64,000 nt of DNA from Vulcaniibacterium thermophilum (GCF_007923255.1 NZ_VOHJ01000006.1:1-64000); one strand, 5' to 3'; shown: positions 1 to 9,241, counted from the first letter of the stretch. Numbers and translations are program-made. The notes: a model not told the origin generated them from the sequence alone.

Positions 1-333
1 GCCACGCCCGCCGCCGCACCGACCGCGCCGCAGCCGTCGGCGACGCCCGCGCCCGGCGCCGATGCCGCGCGGGCGCCGACGCCCGGGGTTTCGCTGATCG
101 GCGAGTTCGCCGGCGGCGGCGTGCGCCTGTCGGTGCGCAGCGATGGCGCGTTCGAACTCGCCCAGGGCGCGGAACGCGTGGAGGGCACCTGGGCGGTGGA
201 GGACGACGGCCGCGTGCTGCGCCTGGATCCGAACAGCAAGGCGCAGGCCGACCGCGTGTTCGACGTGGTCTCCGCCGACACGCTGCGCGCGCGCGGCGAA
301 GCCGGCGTGCTGACGCGCCAGCCGGCGGAGTGA
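1..333 (+). CDS. C-terminal part of an NlpE-like envelope protein (5' end outside window)
   Basis: The frame is open from the first base to a TGA at 331-333, so the gene starts upstream of the window. The visible 110 residues are an Ala/Pro/Thr-rich linker (about residues 1-30) followed by a compact beta-rich domain. Its pattern (a GEF strand, a DGAFEL hairpin, [15 protein letters not shown] and a final SADTLR strand) recalls the NlpE/copper-homeostasis lipoprotein fold, in which such a domain displays a small-molecule-binding beta barrel in the envelope. The family assignment is by pattern only; the signal peptide and any CxxC motif are not visible. It ends 4 bases before greB. Confidence 0.45.
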   Translation, partial: ATPAAAPTAPQPSATPAPGADAARAPTPGVSLIGEFAGGGVRLSVRSDGAFELAQGAERVEGTWAVEDDGRVLRLDPNSKAQADRVFDVVSADTLRARGEAGVLTRQPAE

Positions 334-337
334 GGCG

Positions 338-847
338 ATGGGCCGCTGGCGACCGCCGCCGGAATCCAGCACCGCGCTGATCACCCGCGAAGGCCATGCG
401 CGGCTGAAGGCCGAGCTGGACGAGCTGTGGCGCGTGCGGCGGCCGGATGTCGTCCGGGCGCTCGCCGCCGCCGCGGCCGAAGGCGACCGCTCGGAGAACG
501 CCGAGTACACGTATCGCAAGAAGCAGCTCGGCGAGATCGACCGCCGCGTGCGCTACCTCAGCAAGCGGCTGGAAGCGCTGAAGGTGGTCGATGCCGCGCC
601 CGCCGACCGCGAGGCGGTGTTCTTCGGCGCGTGGGTGGAGATCGAGCGCGTCAGCGACGGCGAAGTGCAGCGCTACCGCATCGTCGGCCCGGACGAGACC
701 GACCCGAAGCTCGGCTACATCAGCATCGATTCGCCGCTCGCGCGTTCGATGCTGAAGAAGCGCATCGACGACGAGTTCGACGCGCAGTTGCCGGGCGGGC
801 CCGAACGGTTCGTGATCGTCGACGTGCGCTACGGCGCGGGGGACTGA
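338..847 (+). CDS. greB: Transcription elongation factor GreB
   Basis: Cytoplasmic factor that enters the RNA polymerase secondary channel and stimulates cleavage of backtracked transcripts. At 169 residues it is the usual GreB length plus a short N-terminal extension. The N-terminal coiled coil begins near [11 protein letters not shown], and its tip carries the acidic GDRSENAEY loop (around residues 49-57) whose Asp and Glu position the catalytic magnesium. The basic EIDRRVRYL segment and the C-terminal FKBP-like domain ([24 protein letters not shown]) follow the E. coli GreB pattern closely rather than GreA. It lies 4 bases after the NlpE-like gene, so the two may be cotranscribed. Confidence 0.95.
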   Translation: MGRWRPPPESSTALITREGHARLKAELDELWRVRRPDVVRALAAAAAEGDRSENAEYTYRKKQLGEIDRRVRYLSKRLEALKVVDAAPADREAVFFGAWVEIERVSDGEVQRYRIVGPDETDPKLGYISIDSPLARSMLKKRIDDEFDAQLPGGPERFVIVDVRYGAGD

Positions 848-897
848 GCGCGCTCGCGCGCGCCCAGGCGGTTGATCCAGGTATTCGAAGGCAGCGG

Positions 898-1167
898 ATG
901 ACGAGCGAACGCCGACAGCTGGACGCCATCGCCGACGCCCTGCTCGCACCCGGCCGGCAGGCGCAGCGCGAACGTGCCGCGCGCCTGCGCCTGCGGCGGA
1001 AACGGCAGCGCAAGCTGTCCGGCGCCGGCGCGATCCTGGGCGTGTCGGTCGGCGGCGTGACCGGCCATGCCGTGAGCGGGCATCTGTTCCCGGGCAACGT
1101 CATCGGCGTGTTCGTCGGTGGACTGGCCGGCCATCTGCTTGCCGCCATCCGCCCGGCCGGCGAGTAG
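898..1167 (+). CDS. Small glycine-zipper membrane protein, function unknown
   Basis: An 89-residue protein starting at ATG 898. The first half is highly charged (a helix with Arg/Lys-rich RLRLRRKRQRK), and the second half is a glycine-spaced hydrophobic segment (GAGAILGVSVGGVTGHAVSG, then GVFVGGLAGHLL) typical of glycine-zipper membrane proteins. The arrangement suggests a cytoplasmic positive patch followed by one hairpin or two short membrane passes. It follows greB by 50 bases and ends 7 bases before the convergent PfpI gene. No family is recognised beyond the glycine zipper; the frame and composition look genuinely coding. Confidence 0.6.
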   Translation: MTSERRQLDAIADALLAPGRQAQRERAARLRLRRKRQRKLSGAGAILGVSVGGVTGHAVSGHLFPGNVIGVFVGGLAGHLLAAIRPAGE

Positions 1168-1174
1168 GCGCGCT

Positions 1175-1768
1175 TCACTGCAGCGTGATCGGTGCGGCGA
1201 TCGCCGCGGCTTCGCTGCCGGGTTGCGGGCGTTGCTGCAGGGCGTCGATCAGCGTCTGCGTGAACACCTCGACGTCGTCCGGCTTGCGGCTGGTGATCAG
1301 GATGCCGTCGCGCACGACCGGACTGTCCTCCCAGTGCGCGCCGGCGTTCTCGAGATCGCGCCGCAGCGAGGGCCATGAGGTGACGCGCCGGCCTTCGACC
1401 AGACCGGCGTCGATCAGCGTCCACGGGCCGTGGCAGATCGCCGCCACCGGCTTGCCCTGGGCCGCCATGCGGCGGACGAACTCGATCGCCTCCGGGTGCT
1501 GGCGCAGCGTATCGGGGTTGATGACGCCGCCCGGCAGCACCAGCGCGTCGTAGTCCTTCGGTTCCACCTCGGCGAGCGCGGCCTCGGCGTCGACGGTCTG
1601 GTGCCACTCGCCGTGCTGCCAGCCCCGGATCGGCCGCTTTTCCAGCGAGACCACGTCCACCCGCGCGCCCGCTTCTTCCAGCAGGCGGCGTGGGCCGGTG
1701 AGCTCGGAATACTCGAATCCGTCGGTGGCGAGGATCGCCACCGTGCGTCCATCCAACTGCATCGTCAT
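1175..1768 (-). CDS. DJ-1/PfpI family glyoxalase/deglycase-like protein
   Basis: Class I glutamine-amidotransferase-like protein of the PfpI/YhbO group, cytoplasmic, linked in the family to protection from reactive carbonyls. The nucleophile elbow is AICHGPW with Cys112 followed by His113, and the acidic partner is Glu19 in GFEYSEL. The LVLPGG segment (residues 76-81) forms the oxyanion side of the pocket. I start it at the ATG giving MTMQLDGRTVAIL (197 residues); the frame is open 14 codons further upstream, but that extension is Arg-rich and unlike the family. Whether the enzyme is a deglycase, glyoxalase or peptidase cannot be decided from sequence. Confidence 0.88.
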   Translation of the reverse strand: MTMQLDGRTVAILATDGFEYSELTGPRRLLEEAGARVDVVSLEKRPIRGWQHGEWHQTVDAEAALAEVEPKDYDALVLPGGVINPDTLRQHPEAIEFVRRMAAQGKPVAAICHGPWTLIDAGLVEGRRVTSWPSLRRDLENAGAHWEDSPVVRDGILITSRKPDDVEVFTQTLIDALQQRPQPGSEAAAIAAPITLQ

Positions 1769-1844
1769 CGCCGGCACCTGCGCTTGCGGGCGCTGCGCCC
1801 GCCGGCGCATCGCAGCATGCGCGGCGAAAAGGAGCCGTGAACCG

Positions 1845-2492
1845 TCAGTCGCGATCCCCGCCGGTGCGCGCGCTGCGCGCGGCGAGTTCGGCCTCGACGA
1901 GCGTGGCGGCGTCGGGCGTGTCGCCGAGCAGCACCGGCCCGCTGCGGCGGACGCCGCGTTCTTCGGGCCGATCGACGTAGGCGCCGCCCTCGTCGAGCGC
2001 GCGACGCCGGGCGATCAGCGCACCGGTGAGCAGGTTCCAGCTCAGCTCGAACGCGTCGTGCGCGTTGGTCCGCGAGTAGAAGGTGGCGTCCAGACCGATC
2101 AGCCGCAGCGCGCCGCGCGCCGGATCCCAGCGGTAGCGGTAGGTGCCCTGCGTCGCGGTGGTGCCGCCGACCAGCTCCTCCAGGATCAGCACGCCTTTCC
2201 GCGTCGCCCGCAGTGCGGGCGGGCCGAGGCCGCCCATCTCGAACGTCTCGCGACCGACCACGCCGCGCGACCCGTCGGCACGGGTGGCGAGCACGACCAG
2301 CTCGTAGGCGCTGCCGGTGTCGCCGACGAACGCGGTATCGGCCCGGCCGTCGGCGGTGAGGTCGGCATCGACGCGGGCCTCGATCCGGCTGCCGGGCGGC
2401 AGGTGCGCGAGCAGGTCGCCGTCTTCGGCCACGGCCGGCGCCGCAAGCGCGCCGCCGGTCAGCAACGACGCGAACATCGCGATGGTGCGCAT
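1845..2492 (-). CDS. Secreted protein with calcium-loop-like motif, function unknown
   Basis: 215 residues. The start at 2492 is fixed by a GGGAGAG ribosome-binding site and a clear signal peptide (MRTIAMFASLLTGG then AAPAVA/ED cleavage near residue 22). The mature protein has DADLTADGRADTAFV (residues 42-56), an Asp-rich DxxxTxDGxxD loop like those in FG-GAP/VCBS beta-propeller blades, followed by alternating strands. Expected in the periplasm or outside. It sits 13 bases after rimO on the same strand but shares no pathway with it. X-T4SS immunity proteins of the XAC2610 type also adopt a propeller-like calcium-binding fold, but I see no sequence identity that would justify that name. Confidence 0.65.
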   Translation of the reverse strand: MRTIAMFASLLTGGALAAPAVAEDGDLLAHLPPGSRIEARVDADLTADGRADTAFVGDTGSAYELVVLATRADGSRGVVGRETFEMGGLGPPALRATRKGVLILEELVGGTTATQGTYRYRWDPARGALRLIGLDATFYSRTNAHDAFELSWNLLTGALIARRRALDEGGAYVDRPEERGVRRSGPVLLGDTPDAATLVEAELAARSARTGGDRD

Positions 2493-2505
2493 GGGCCTCT
2501 CCCTG

Positions 2506-3837
2506 TCAGGCGAGGCCGGGCACCTCGCCGTACAGATCATGCTCGTCGCTGCCGAGAATTTCGACATCGACGAACTGGCCGGGCCGCAGCCCCGCCGCCG
2601 CGCCGTTCTGGATCTGCACCAGGCCGTCGATCTCGGGCGCATCGGCCTTCGAGCGCGCGATCGCGAGCTCGCCGTCGATGGCATCGACCAGGCAGCGCTG
2701 CACGGTGCCGACCTTCGCTTCCAGCCGCGCGGCGGAGATCTCCGCCTGCCGCTCCATGAAGCGCGCCAGGCGTTCCTCCTTGACCTCGTCCGGCACCGGA
2801 TCGGGCAGCGCGTTCGCGGCCGCGCCCTCGACCGGCGAGTAGGCGAACGCGCCGACGCGGTCGAGCTGCGCTTCGTCGAGGAAGTCGAGCAGCGCCTCGA
2901 ACTCCTGCTCGGTCTCGCCGGGGAAACCGACGATGAAGGTGCTGCGGATCGTCAGCTCCGGGCAGGTCGCGCGCCAGCGCTGGATGCGCTCGAGCGTTTT
3001 CTCCACCGCGCCCGGCCGCTTCATCAGCTTGAGGATGCGCGGGCTGGCGTGCTGGAACGGGATGTCGAGGTACGGCAGCACCCTGCCCTCGGCCATCAGC
3101 GGGATGACCTCGTCGACGTGCGGGTACGGGTAGACGTAATGCAGGCGGGTCCACACGCCGAGTTCGGCAAGACCCTCGCACAGCGCGGTCATGCGCGTGG
3201 CGTACGACCGGCCGCGCCACTCGCGTTCGGCGTAGCGCAGGTCCACGCCGTAGGCGCTGGTGTCCTGCGAGATGACCAGCAGCTCCTTCACCCCGCCCAT
3301 CGCCAGCTTCTCGGCCTCGCGCAGCACCTCGTCGACCGGGCGCGAGACCAGGTCGCCGCGCATCGACGGGATGATGCAGAAGCTGCAGCGGTGATTGCAG
3401 CCCTCGGAAATCTTCAGGTAGGCGTAGTGCTTCGGCGTCAGCTTGATGCCGGCGGCCGGCACCAGGTCGAGGAACGGATCGTGCTTCGGCGGCAGCGCGG
3501 CGTGCACCGCATTCATCACGCTGGCGTAGTCCTGCGGGCCGCTGATCGCCAGCACGTCCGGATGCGTCTCGCGGATCAGCTCCGCGCGCTTGCCGAGGCA
3601 GCCGGTGACGATGACCTTGCCGTTCTCGGCGAGCGCCTCGCCGATCGCGTCGAGCGATTCCTCCACCGCGGCGTCGATGAAGCCGCAGGTGTTGACCACG
3701 ACGACGTCGGCGTCGTCGTAGCTCTGCACGATGTCGTAGCCCTCGACCTTGAGCTGGGTGAGGATGCGCTCGGAATCGACCAGCGCCTTCGGACAGCCGA
3801 GGCTGACGAAACCGACTTTCGGGTTCTGTACGGACAT
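2506..3837 (-). CDS. rimO: Ribosomal protein S12 methylthiotransferase RimO
   Basis: Radical-SAM enzyme that installs the beta-methylthio group on an Asp of ribosomal protein S12. It has 443 residues, the normal length. The N-terminal UPF0004 domain binds the auxiliary 4Fe-4S cluster through Cys15 (SLGCPKA), Cys51 (NTCGF) and Cys80 (TGCLGKR). The radical-SAM cluster motif CNHRCSFC is at residues 147-154, and a C-terminal TRAM domain covers about residues 375-440. [19 protein letters not shown] and the TRAM ending are typical of RimO rather than MiaB. It is followed closely by the secreted-protein gene. Upstream bases 3838-4064 contain no gene and should hold divergent promoters for rimO and the dienelactone hydrolase. 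Confidence 0.96.
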   Translation of the reverse strand: MSVQNPKVGFVSLGCPKALVDSERILTQLKVEGYDIVQSYDDADVVVVNTCGFIDAAVEESLDAIGEALAENGKVIVTGCLGKRAELIRETHPDVLAISGPQDYASVMNAVHAALPPKHDPFLDLVPAAGIKLTPKHYAYLKISEGCNHRCSFCIIPSMRGDLVSRPVDEVLREAEKLAMGGVKELLVISQDTSAYGVDLRYAEREWRGRSYATRMTALCEGLAELGVWTRLHYVYPYPHVDEVIPLMAEGRVLPYLDIPFQHASPRILKLMKRPGAVEKTLERIQRWRATCPELTIRSTFIVGFPGETEQEFEALLDFLDEAQLDRVGAFAYSPVEGAAANALPDPVPDEVKEERLARFMERQAEISAARLEAKVGTVQRCLVDAIDGELAIARSKADAPEIDGLVQIQNGAAAGLRPGQFVDVEILGSDEHDLYGEVPGLA

Positions 3838-4064
3838 GGAGGCGACCGCGGGTGGGGCTCGGGGCGGTCGGACGACGGCCCGGTGCGGGCTGCGGCGGGC
3901 GCAGCGGGGTGCGGATTATAGCCGCGGCGGCAGCGCCGGACCGACGGCCGCGCCCGCGCCATGAACGTGGCGCCCGTCCGGCGCGCGACGGCGGGTGGCC
4001 ACGATGCCGCGCCCGCCACGCCCGCGCTCACTACACTGGCCCACTCCAGCGAGGACACCTGCCC

Positions 4065-4727
4065 ATGGGTCAATGGACCGAACTCGACACCCCGCATGGC
4101 CGCATCGGCGCCTGGCGCGCGGATGCGGCGTCGCCGACCGGACGCGCGGTGGTGGTGATCCAGGAGATCTTCGGCGTCAACGCGCACATCCGCGATGTCG
4201 CCGACCGCTTCGCCGCCGCCGGTCTCACCGCACTGGCGCCGTGCGCGCTCGACCCGGTGGAACCCGGCGTCGAGCTGGACTACGACGAGGCGGGCATCGC
4301 GCGCGGCCGCGCGCTGGTGGCCGAGCTCGGTTTCGAGCGCGCGGTGGACGCGGTGGGCGCGGCGGCGGAGACATTGCGCCGCGAGGGCCTGGCGGTCGGC
4401 GCGGTCGGCTTCTGCTGGGGCGGCACGGTGGCGTTCCTGGCGAACACGCGGCTCGGGCTGCCGGCGGTGAGCTACTACGGCGGCCGCAGCGTGCCGTTCC
4501 TCGACGAGCCCGCACGCGCGCCGCTGCTGTTCCACTTCGGCGAACGCGACCCGATCATCCCGCCCGAGCACCGCGAACTGCACCGACAGAAGCAGCCGCA
4601 GGCCGAGTTCCACGTCTATCCCGCCGGCCACGGCTTCAACTGCGACCGCCGCGGCGACTTCGACCCCGAAAGCGCCGCGCTGGCGTGGACGCGCACGCTC
4701 GAGTTCTTCGCGAGGCATCTGCGGTGA
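4065..4727 (+). CDS. Dienelactone hydrolase family protein
   Basis: 220-residue alpha/beta hydrolase of the dienelactone hydrolase family, cytoplasmic. The triad is visible as Cys117 in the nucleophile elbow GFCWGG, Asp162 in GERDPIIP and His189 in PAGHGF, the Cys-type triad of carboxymethylenebutenolidase. EIFGVNAHIRDV near residues 34-46 is the family's substrate-pocket motif. Start ATG 4065 has GAGGA about 10 bases upstream. The stop overlaps the start of the HIT gene (GTGA), so it is the first gene of the pyroglutamate operon, although no link between a dienelactone hydrolase and 5-oxoproline is known to me. The true substrate is unknown. Confidence 0.88.
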   Translation: MGQWTELDTPHGRIGAWRADAASPTGRAVVVIQEIFGVNAHIRDVADRFAAAGLTALAPCALDPVEPGVELDYDEAGIARGRALVAELGFERAVDAVGAAAETLRREGLAVGAVGFCWGGTVAFLANTRLGLPAVSYYGGRSVPFLDEPARAPLLFHFGERDPIIPPEHRELHRQKQPQAEFHVYPAGHGFNCDRRGDFDPESAALAWTRTLEFFARHLR

Positions 4728-5137
4728 GCGGCTGGACGCTGCACCCGCAACTGGCGGCCGACACCCACGCGGTGGCGTCGTGGCCGCTGTGCGAGCTTCT
4801 GCTGATGGACGATGCGCAGTATCCGTGGCTGATCCTGGTGCCGCGCGTGGACGGCGCGCGCGAGCTGATCGACCTGGCGCCCTCCGACCGGCACCGGCTG
4901 CTGGACGAGATCGCCCGCGCCAGCCGCCTGCTGCAGACCCTGTTCGCGCCCGACAAGCTCAACGTCGCCGCGCTCGGCAACGTGGTGCCGCAGTTGCACG
5001 TGCACGTGATCGCGCGCTTCCGCGACGACCCCGCCTGGCCGCGACCGGTGTGGGGCGTGCATCCGCCGCGGCGCCATGCGGCCGAGGCGCTGGAGACGAT
5101 GCTGCGGCGCCTGCGCGCGGCGGCGGATGCGCCGTGA
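4724..5137 (+). CDS. HIT-domain protein
   Basis: 137-residue histidine-triad superfamily protein, likely a nucleotide hydrolase or transferase in the cytoplasm. The signature is PQLHVHVIARF (residues 89-99). The position of the first triad histidine is Gln90, followed by His92 and His94, so the catalytic motif is QxHxH. This variant is common in a proteobacterial HIT subgroup. NVAALGNVVPQ and the WP/VWG ending match that subgroup. GTG start 4724 overlaps the previous stop, and its own stop overlaps the GTG of pxpBC. Substrate unknown. Confidence 0.87.
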   Translation: MSGWTLHPQLAADTHAVASWPLCELLLMDDAQYPWLILVPRVDGARELIDLAPSDRHRLLDEIARASRLLQTLFAPDKLNVAALGNVVPQLHVHVIARFRDDPAWPRPVWGVHPPRRHAAEALETMLRRLRAAADAP

Positions 5138-6819
5138 ACGCGGCACGGATCGAACCGCTCGGCGACCACGGCTGGTGCGCGGTGCTGGGCGAACGCATCG
5201 ACGCGGCGCTGAACGCCCGCGTGCACGCGCTCGCCGCGCGGCTGCGCGAACGCGCGCCGGCCGGGGTCGAGGACATCGTGCCGGCGTACGCGTCGCTGGC
5301 GGTATGTTTCGACCCCGAGCGCGCCGACGCCGACGCCGTGCGCGCGGCGATCGCCGACGCGCTTGCGGCGACCGCCGGCGGCGGAACGCCCGCATCGCCT
5401 GCGGCCGATGCGCGCGAGATCGAGATCCCGGTCGTCTACGGCGGCGAAGCGGGCCCGGATCTCGCCGACGCGGCGGCCGCGCTCGGGCTGACGCCCGAAA
5501 CGCTCGCCGCGCGGCATGCCGCCGGCACGTACACGGTGGCGATGCTCGGCTTCGCGCCGGGCTTTCCCTACCTCATCGGCCTCGACCCCGCGCTCGCCCT
5601 GCCCCGCCTGCCCACGCCGCGCACGCGCGTGCCGGCCGGCAGCGTGGCGATCGGCGGCGCGCAGACCGGGCTGTATCCGCGCGAAAGCCCGGGCGGCTGG
5701 CGGCTGATCGGACGCACGCCGCTGCGGGTGTTCGACCCCGCACGCGCGCCGCCGGCGCTGCTCGCGCCGGGCGATCGCGTGCGCTTCCGTGCGGTGGCGC
5801 CGGACGCGGTCGCCCGGGACGACGGCGTGCCCGCGCCCGCCGTGCCCGCGACGGCGCGCGCGATGCGGGTGCTGCGGCCGGGTCCGCTCACCACCGTGCA
5901 GGATGCCGGTCGCATCGGATGGCGCCACCTCGGCGTGGGCCGGGCGGGCGCGCTCGATCCGGACGCGGCCGCGCTCGCCAACGCGCTGGTGGGCAATCCG
6001 CCGGACGCCGCCGTGCTCGAGCTGACGCTGCAGGGCCCCACGCTCGCGCTCGACGTTCCGGTGCGCGTCGCGCTGTGCGGCGCCGCGGTGGAGGCGCGCT
6101 TCGAGGACGCCCACGGCAGGACCGCGCACGTGCCCGGCGGACGGCCGGTCGCGCTGCCGGCGGGAATCCTGCGCCTCGGCGCCCTGCGCGGCGGCGCGCG
6201 CGCCTGGATGGCGATCGCGGGCGGAATCGACGTGCCGCCCGTGCTGGGCAGCCGCAGCACCGACCTGCGCGGCGGATTCGGCGGTGTGGCCGGACGCGCG
6301 CTGCGCAGCGGCGACGTCCTGCCGCTCGGCGAGTCGCGGGCGCCCGCCGCGGATGCGCCGCACGCACCGGCCTGGTGGATCGACCCCTGCGACGACGAGG
6401 ACGCGCCCGTGCGCTTCGTGTCCGCACGGACCGGGGACGCCGCGGCGCTCGCGGCCCGCGCGTGGCGCGTGGATCCGCGCAGCGACCGTCAGGGCGTGCG
6501 GCTGGCGGGCGAGGCGCTGCCCGCGGCCGCGCACGACGGCGTGTCCGCGCCGGTGGTGCCCGGCACGATCCAGCTTCCCCCCGACGGCCGCCCGATCCTG
6601 CTGCTCGCCGATGCGCAGACCACCGGCGGTTATCCGGTGCTGGGGCACGTGATCGCCGCCGACCTGCCGCGGCTTGCGCAGTTGCGCCCGGGCGACGCGC
6701 TCGCGCTGCTGCCGGTCGATGCCGGCACCGCGGCGGCGGCGTGGCGCGAGCGCCGCGCGCGTCGGGCGCGGCTGGCGGTCGCCATCGCCATGCGCCTCGA
6801 GCGCGACGCGCATCCGTGA
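5134..6819 (+). CDS. pxpB-pxpC: Fused 5-oxoprolinase subunits PxpB-PxpC
   Basis: 561-residue fusion of the two small subunits of the ATP-dependent 5-oxoprolinase PxpABC (formerly KipI/KipA, allophanate-hydrolase-like), which hydrolyses 5-oxoproline to glutamate. The PxpB part (about 1-225) carries GTYTVAMLGFAPGFPYL (131-147) and PAGSVAIGGAQTGLYP (167-182). A short Pro/Ala linker leads to the PxpC part (about 242-561) with LTTVQDAGRIGW, DPDAAALANALVGN, the internal GGIDVPPVLGSRSTD and the late QTTGGYPVLG motif. In E. coli these are separate genes. GTG start 5134 overlaps the HIT stop. pxpA follows after 48 bases, supplying the third subunit. Confidence 0.94.
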   Translation: MNAARIEPLGDHGWCAVLGERIDAALNARVHALAARLRERAPAGVEDIVPAYASLAVCFDPERADADAVRAAIADALAATAGGGTPASPAADAREIEIPVVYGGEAGPDLADAAAALGLTPETLAARHAAGTYTVAMLGFAPGFPYLIGLDPALALPRLPTPRTRVPAGSVAIGGAQTGLYPRESPGGWRLIGRTPLRVFDPARAPPALLAPGDRVRFRAVAPDAVARDDGVPAPAVPATARAMRVLRPGPLTTVQDAGRIGWRHLGVGRAGALDPDAAALANALVGNPPDAAVLELTLQGPTLALDVPVRVALCGAAVEARFEDAHGRTAHVPGGRPVALPAGILRLGALRGGARAWMAIAGGIDVPPVLGSRSTDLRGGFGGVAGRALRSGDVLPLGESRAPAADAPHAPAWWIDPCDDEDAPVRFVSARTGDAAALAARAWRVDPRSDRQGVRLAGEALPAAAHDGVSAPVVPGTIQLPPDGRPILLLADAQTTGGYPVLGHVIAADLPRLAQLRPGDALALLPVDAGTAAAAWRERRARRARLAVAIAMRLERDAHP

Positions 6820-6867
6820 CCTCCGGCGATTGCCGCGCGGGGGCCGATTCCCTAGGCTCGGCGCGGC

Positions 6868-7614
6868 ATGCGCATCGACCTCAACTGCGACCTCGGCGAA
6901 GGCTGCGGCGACGACGCCGCGATCGTGCCGTGGATCAGCTCCGCCAGCATCGCCTGCGGCGGTCATGCCGGCGACGAGGCGACGATGCGGGCGACGCTCG
7001 CGCTGTGCCGGACGCACGGGGTCGCGGCCGGTGCGCATCCCGGCTATCCCGACCGCGAGCACTTCGGCCGCCGCGAGCTCGACCTGTCGCCCGGGGCGCT
7101 GCGCGAGACGCTGCTGGCGCAGATGGCGCGGCTGCGCGCGGTCGCCGGCGCCGAGGGCGTGCGGCTCGCGCACGTGAAGCCGCACGGCGCGCTGTACAAC
7201 CGCGCCGCGCGCGATGCCGGGGTGGCCGCCGTGGTGGTCGAAGCCGTGCGCGCGTTCGATCCGGCGCTGACCCTCTACGCGCTGTCCGGCTCCCTGCTGG
7301 CCGAGACCGCGGCGCACGCGGGCTTGCGGGTGGCGCACGAAGCCTTCGTCGAGCGCGGCTACGGCGCCGATGGCCACCTGCTGCCGCGCGGCACGCCGGG
7401 CGCGGTGCTGGACACGGTCGACGCGGCGGTGGCGCAGGCGCGGGCGCTGCTGCGCGGCGCCCTGCGCGCCCGCGACGGCACGAAGCTTGCGATCCGCGCC
7501 GACACCCTCTGCCTGCACGGCGACCGCCCCGACGCTGCGGCGTTCGCCCGCGCGCTGCGCGAAGCGCTCGGGAACGACGGCGTCGCGGTCCTGCCTTTCG
7601 GAGCATCCGCATGA
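6868..7614 (+). CDS. pxpA: 5-oxoprolinase subunit PxpA (LamB/YcsF family)
   Basis: 248 residues, standard length for the LamB/YcsF family. The N-terminus MRIDLNCDLGEG, the SIACGGHAGD motif (residues 27-36), AGAHPGYPDREHFGRR (54-69) and VKPHGALYN (108-116) are family hallmarks that line the active-site pocket. PxpA works with PxpB and PxpC to hydrolyse 5-oxoproline to glutamate at the cost of ATP, removing a metabolite that forms spontaneously from glutamine and glutamate. The stop overlaps the start of the DUF969 gene (ATGA), so coupling to the downstream membrane pair is likely. Confidence 0.96.
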   Translation: MRIDLNCDLGEGCGDDAAIVPWISSASIACGGHAGDEATMRATLALCRTHGVAAGAHPGYPDREHFGRRELDLSPGALRETLLAQMARLRAVAGAEGVRLAHVKPHGALYNRAARDAGVAAVVVEAVRAFDPALTLYALSGSLLAETAAHAGLRVAHEAFVERGYGADGHLLPRGTPGAVLDTVDAAVAQARALLRGALRARDGTKLAIRADTLCLHGDRPDAAAFARALREALGNDGVAVLPFGASA

Positions 7615-8291
7615 ACTACTGGCCCCTGCTCGGCGTCGCCGCGGTGGTGCTCGGCTTCGCGCTGCGCCTGAACCCGGCGCTGGTGGTGGTCGCCGCCGGT
7701 TTCGTCACCGGGCTTGCCGCGAAGCTCTCGCCGCTGGAGGTGCTCGACATCCTCGGCCGCGCCTTCACCGAGAAGCGCTACCTGCTGCTGCTCCTGCTGA
7801 CGCTGCCGGTGGTCGGCCTGCTGGAGCGCCACGGATTGAAGGAACACGCGCAGGCGTGGATCGCGAAGCTGCGTGGCGCGACGTTCGGGCGGCTGCTGAT
7901 CGTCTACCTGTTCCTGCGCCAGCTCAGCGCCGCGCTCGGCCTGACCAGCCTCGGCGGCCATCCGCAGACGGTGCGGCCGCTGCTGGCGCCGATGGCCGAA
8001 GGCGCGGTCGAAGCGCGCCACGGCCCGCTGCCGGAAGCCGAGCGCGAGCGCGTGCGGGCGATGTCGGCGGCCACCGACAACGTCGGCCTGTTCTTCGGCG
8101 AGGACATCTTCATCGCGTTCGGCGCGGTGCTGCTGATGCAGGGCTTCTTCGCCGACCACGGCATCCGCCTGGAGCCCCTGCAGATCGCGCTGTGGGGCAT
8201 TCCGACCGCGATCTGCGCGTTCCTCATCCACGCCTTCCGCGTGCGGCGCTTCGAGCGGCGTCTGGCGGCGCGACTGGCGGACCGCGCGTGA
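7611..8291 (+). CDS. DUF969 membrane protein, probable transporter half
   Basis: 226-residue inner-membrane protein with about five to six hydrophobic segments; [21 protein letters not shown] and the [21 protein letters not shown] loop are the conserved DUF969 signature. DUF969 and DUF979 are always neighbours and are thought to form a two-part transporter. Their place between pxpA and pcp makes pyroglutamate or pyroglutamyl peptides the likely substrate, by context only. The ATG at 7611 overlaps pxpA's stop; the end overlaps the GTG of DUF979. Confidence 0.85.
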   Translation: MNYWPLLGVAAVVLGFALRLNPALVVVAAGFVTGLAAKLSPLEVLDILGRAFTEKRYLLLLLLTLPVVGLLERHGLKEHAQAWIAKLRGATFGRLLIVYLFLRQLSAALGLTSLGGHPQTVRPLLAPMAEGAVEARHGPLPEAERERVRAMSAATDNVGLFFGEDIFIAFGAVLLMQGFFADHGIRLEPLQIALWGIPTAICAFLIHAFRVRRFERRLAARLADRA

Positions 8292-9241
8292 TCGCCCTCA
8301 CCCACGCCTACTGGCTGCTGGGCGGCTACGTCGCCGCGCTCGCCTGGCGCGGCTGGCGCGACCGCGGCAACCCGCGCCGCCACACCACCGCGCTGTTCTG
8401 GGCGCTGCTGGCGCTGGTGCTGCTGGCCGGCGAGGGGCTGCCGCCGCGGCTGGCCGGGCTGATCGTGGTGACGCTGGCGCTGCTTGCCGGCCTCGGCGGC
8501 CTGCGCATGGGCCGCTATGCCGAAGCGAGTGCGGAGGCGAAACGCGCCGAAGCCGCGCGGCTCGGCAACCGGCTGTTCTGGCCGGCGCTGCTGATCCCGC
8601 TGCTGACGCTGGCCGGCGCGCTGGGCCTGAAGCACGTGCGCCTGGGCGATGCGCCGCTGCTGGAAACCGCGAACGTCACCCTGATCGCGCTGGCGATCGC
8701 CTGCGTGATCGCGCTGGCGGCCGCGTGCCGGCTCACCCGGCAGTCGCCGTGGAGCGCGGTCGAGCAGTCGCGCCGGCTGGTGGACGCGATCGGCTGGGCC
8801 GCGCTGCTGCCGCTGCTGCTGGCCACGCTCGGCAGCGTGTTCGAGGCCGCGGGCGTGGGCCAGGCGGTGGCGGGCTTGGTGCGCGCGGTGATCCCGGTCG
8901 ACAACCCGTTCGTGGTGGTGCTCGCCTATGCGCTCGGCATGGCGCTGTTCACCCTCATCATGGGCAACGCGTTCGCGGCGTTCCCGGTGATGACCGCCGG
9001 CATCGCGCTGCCGCTGCTGGTGCAGCAGCACGGCGCCGAACCGGCCTCGCTGGCCGCGATCGGCATGCTCTCCGGCTACTGCGGCACGCTGATGACGCCG
9101 ATGGCCGCCAACTTCAACATCGTGCCGGCGGCGCTGCTGGAGCTGAAGGATCCGTATGCGGTGATCCGCGCGCAGTGGGCCACCGGCGCGCTGCTGCTCG
9201 CCTGCAACGTGGTGCTGATGTACGTGGTCGTGTTCCGATGA
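8288..9241 (+). CDS. DUF979 membrane protein, probable transporter half
   Basis: 317-residue inner-membrane protein with around eight to nine hydrophobic stretches. The late segment [21 protein letters not shown] followed by [24 protein letters not shown] is the conserved DUF979 core and resembles the hairpin regions of ion-coupled transporters. It begins on a GTG that overlaps the end of DUF969 and ends on a TGA overlapping the ATG of pcp, so translation is coupled through the whole set. With DUF969 it is predicted to import 5-oxoproline or its peptides; this is inference from linkage. Confidence 0.85.
   Translation: MIALTHAYWLLGGYVAALAWRGWRDRGNPRRHTTALFWALLALVLLAGEGLPPRLAGLIVVTLALLAGLGGLRMGRYAEASAEAKRAEAARLGNRLFWPALLIPLLTLAGALGLKHVRLGDAPLLETANVTLIALAIACVIALAAACRLTRQSPWSAVEQSRRLVDAIGWAALLPLLLATLGSVFEAAGVGQAVAGLVRAVIPVDNPFVVVLAYALGMALFTLIMGNAFAAFPVMTAGIALPLLVQQHGAEPASLAAIGMLSGYCGTLMTPMAANFNIVPAALLELKDPYAVIRAQWATGALLLACNVVLMYVVVFR

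Noticed and set aside
4636-7518. 960-codon minus-strand frame through the pxp genes
   Set aside because: Arg/Ala/His-rich composition typical of an antisense shadow; the plus strand encodes recognisable enzymes.
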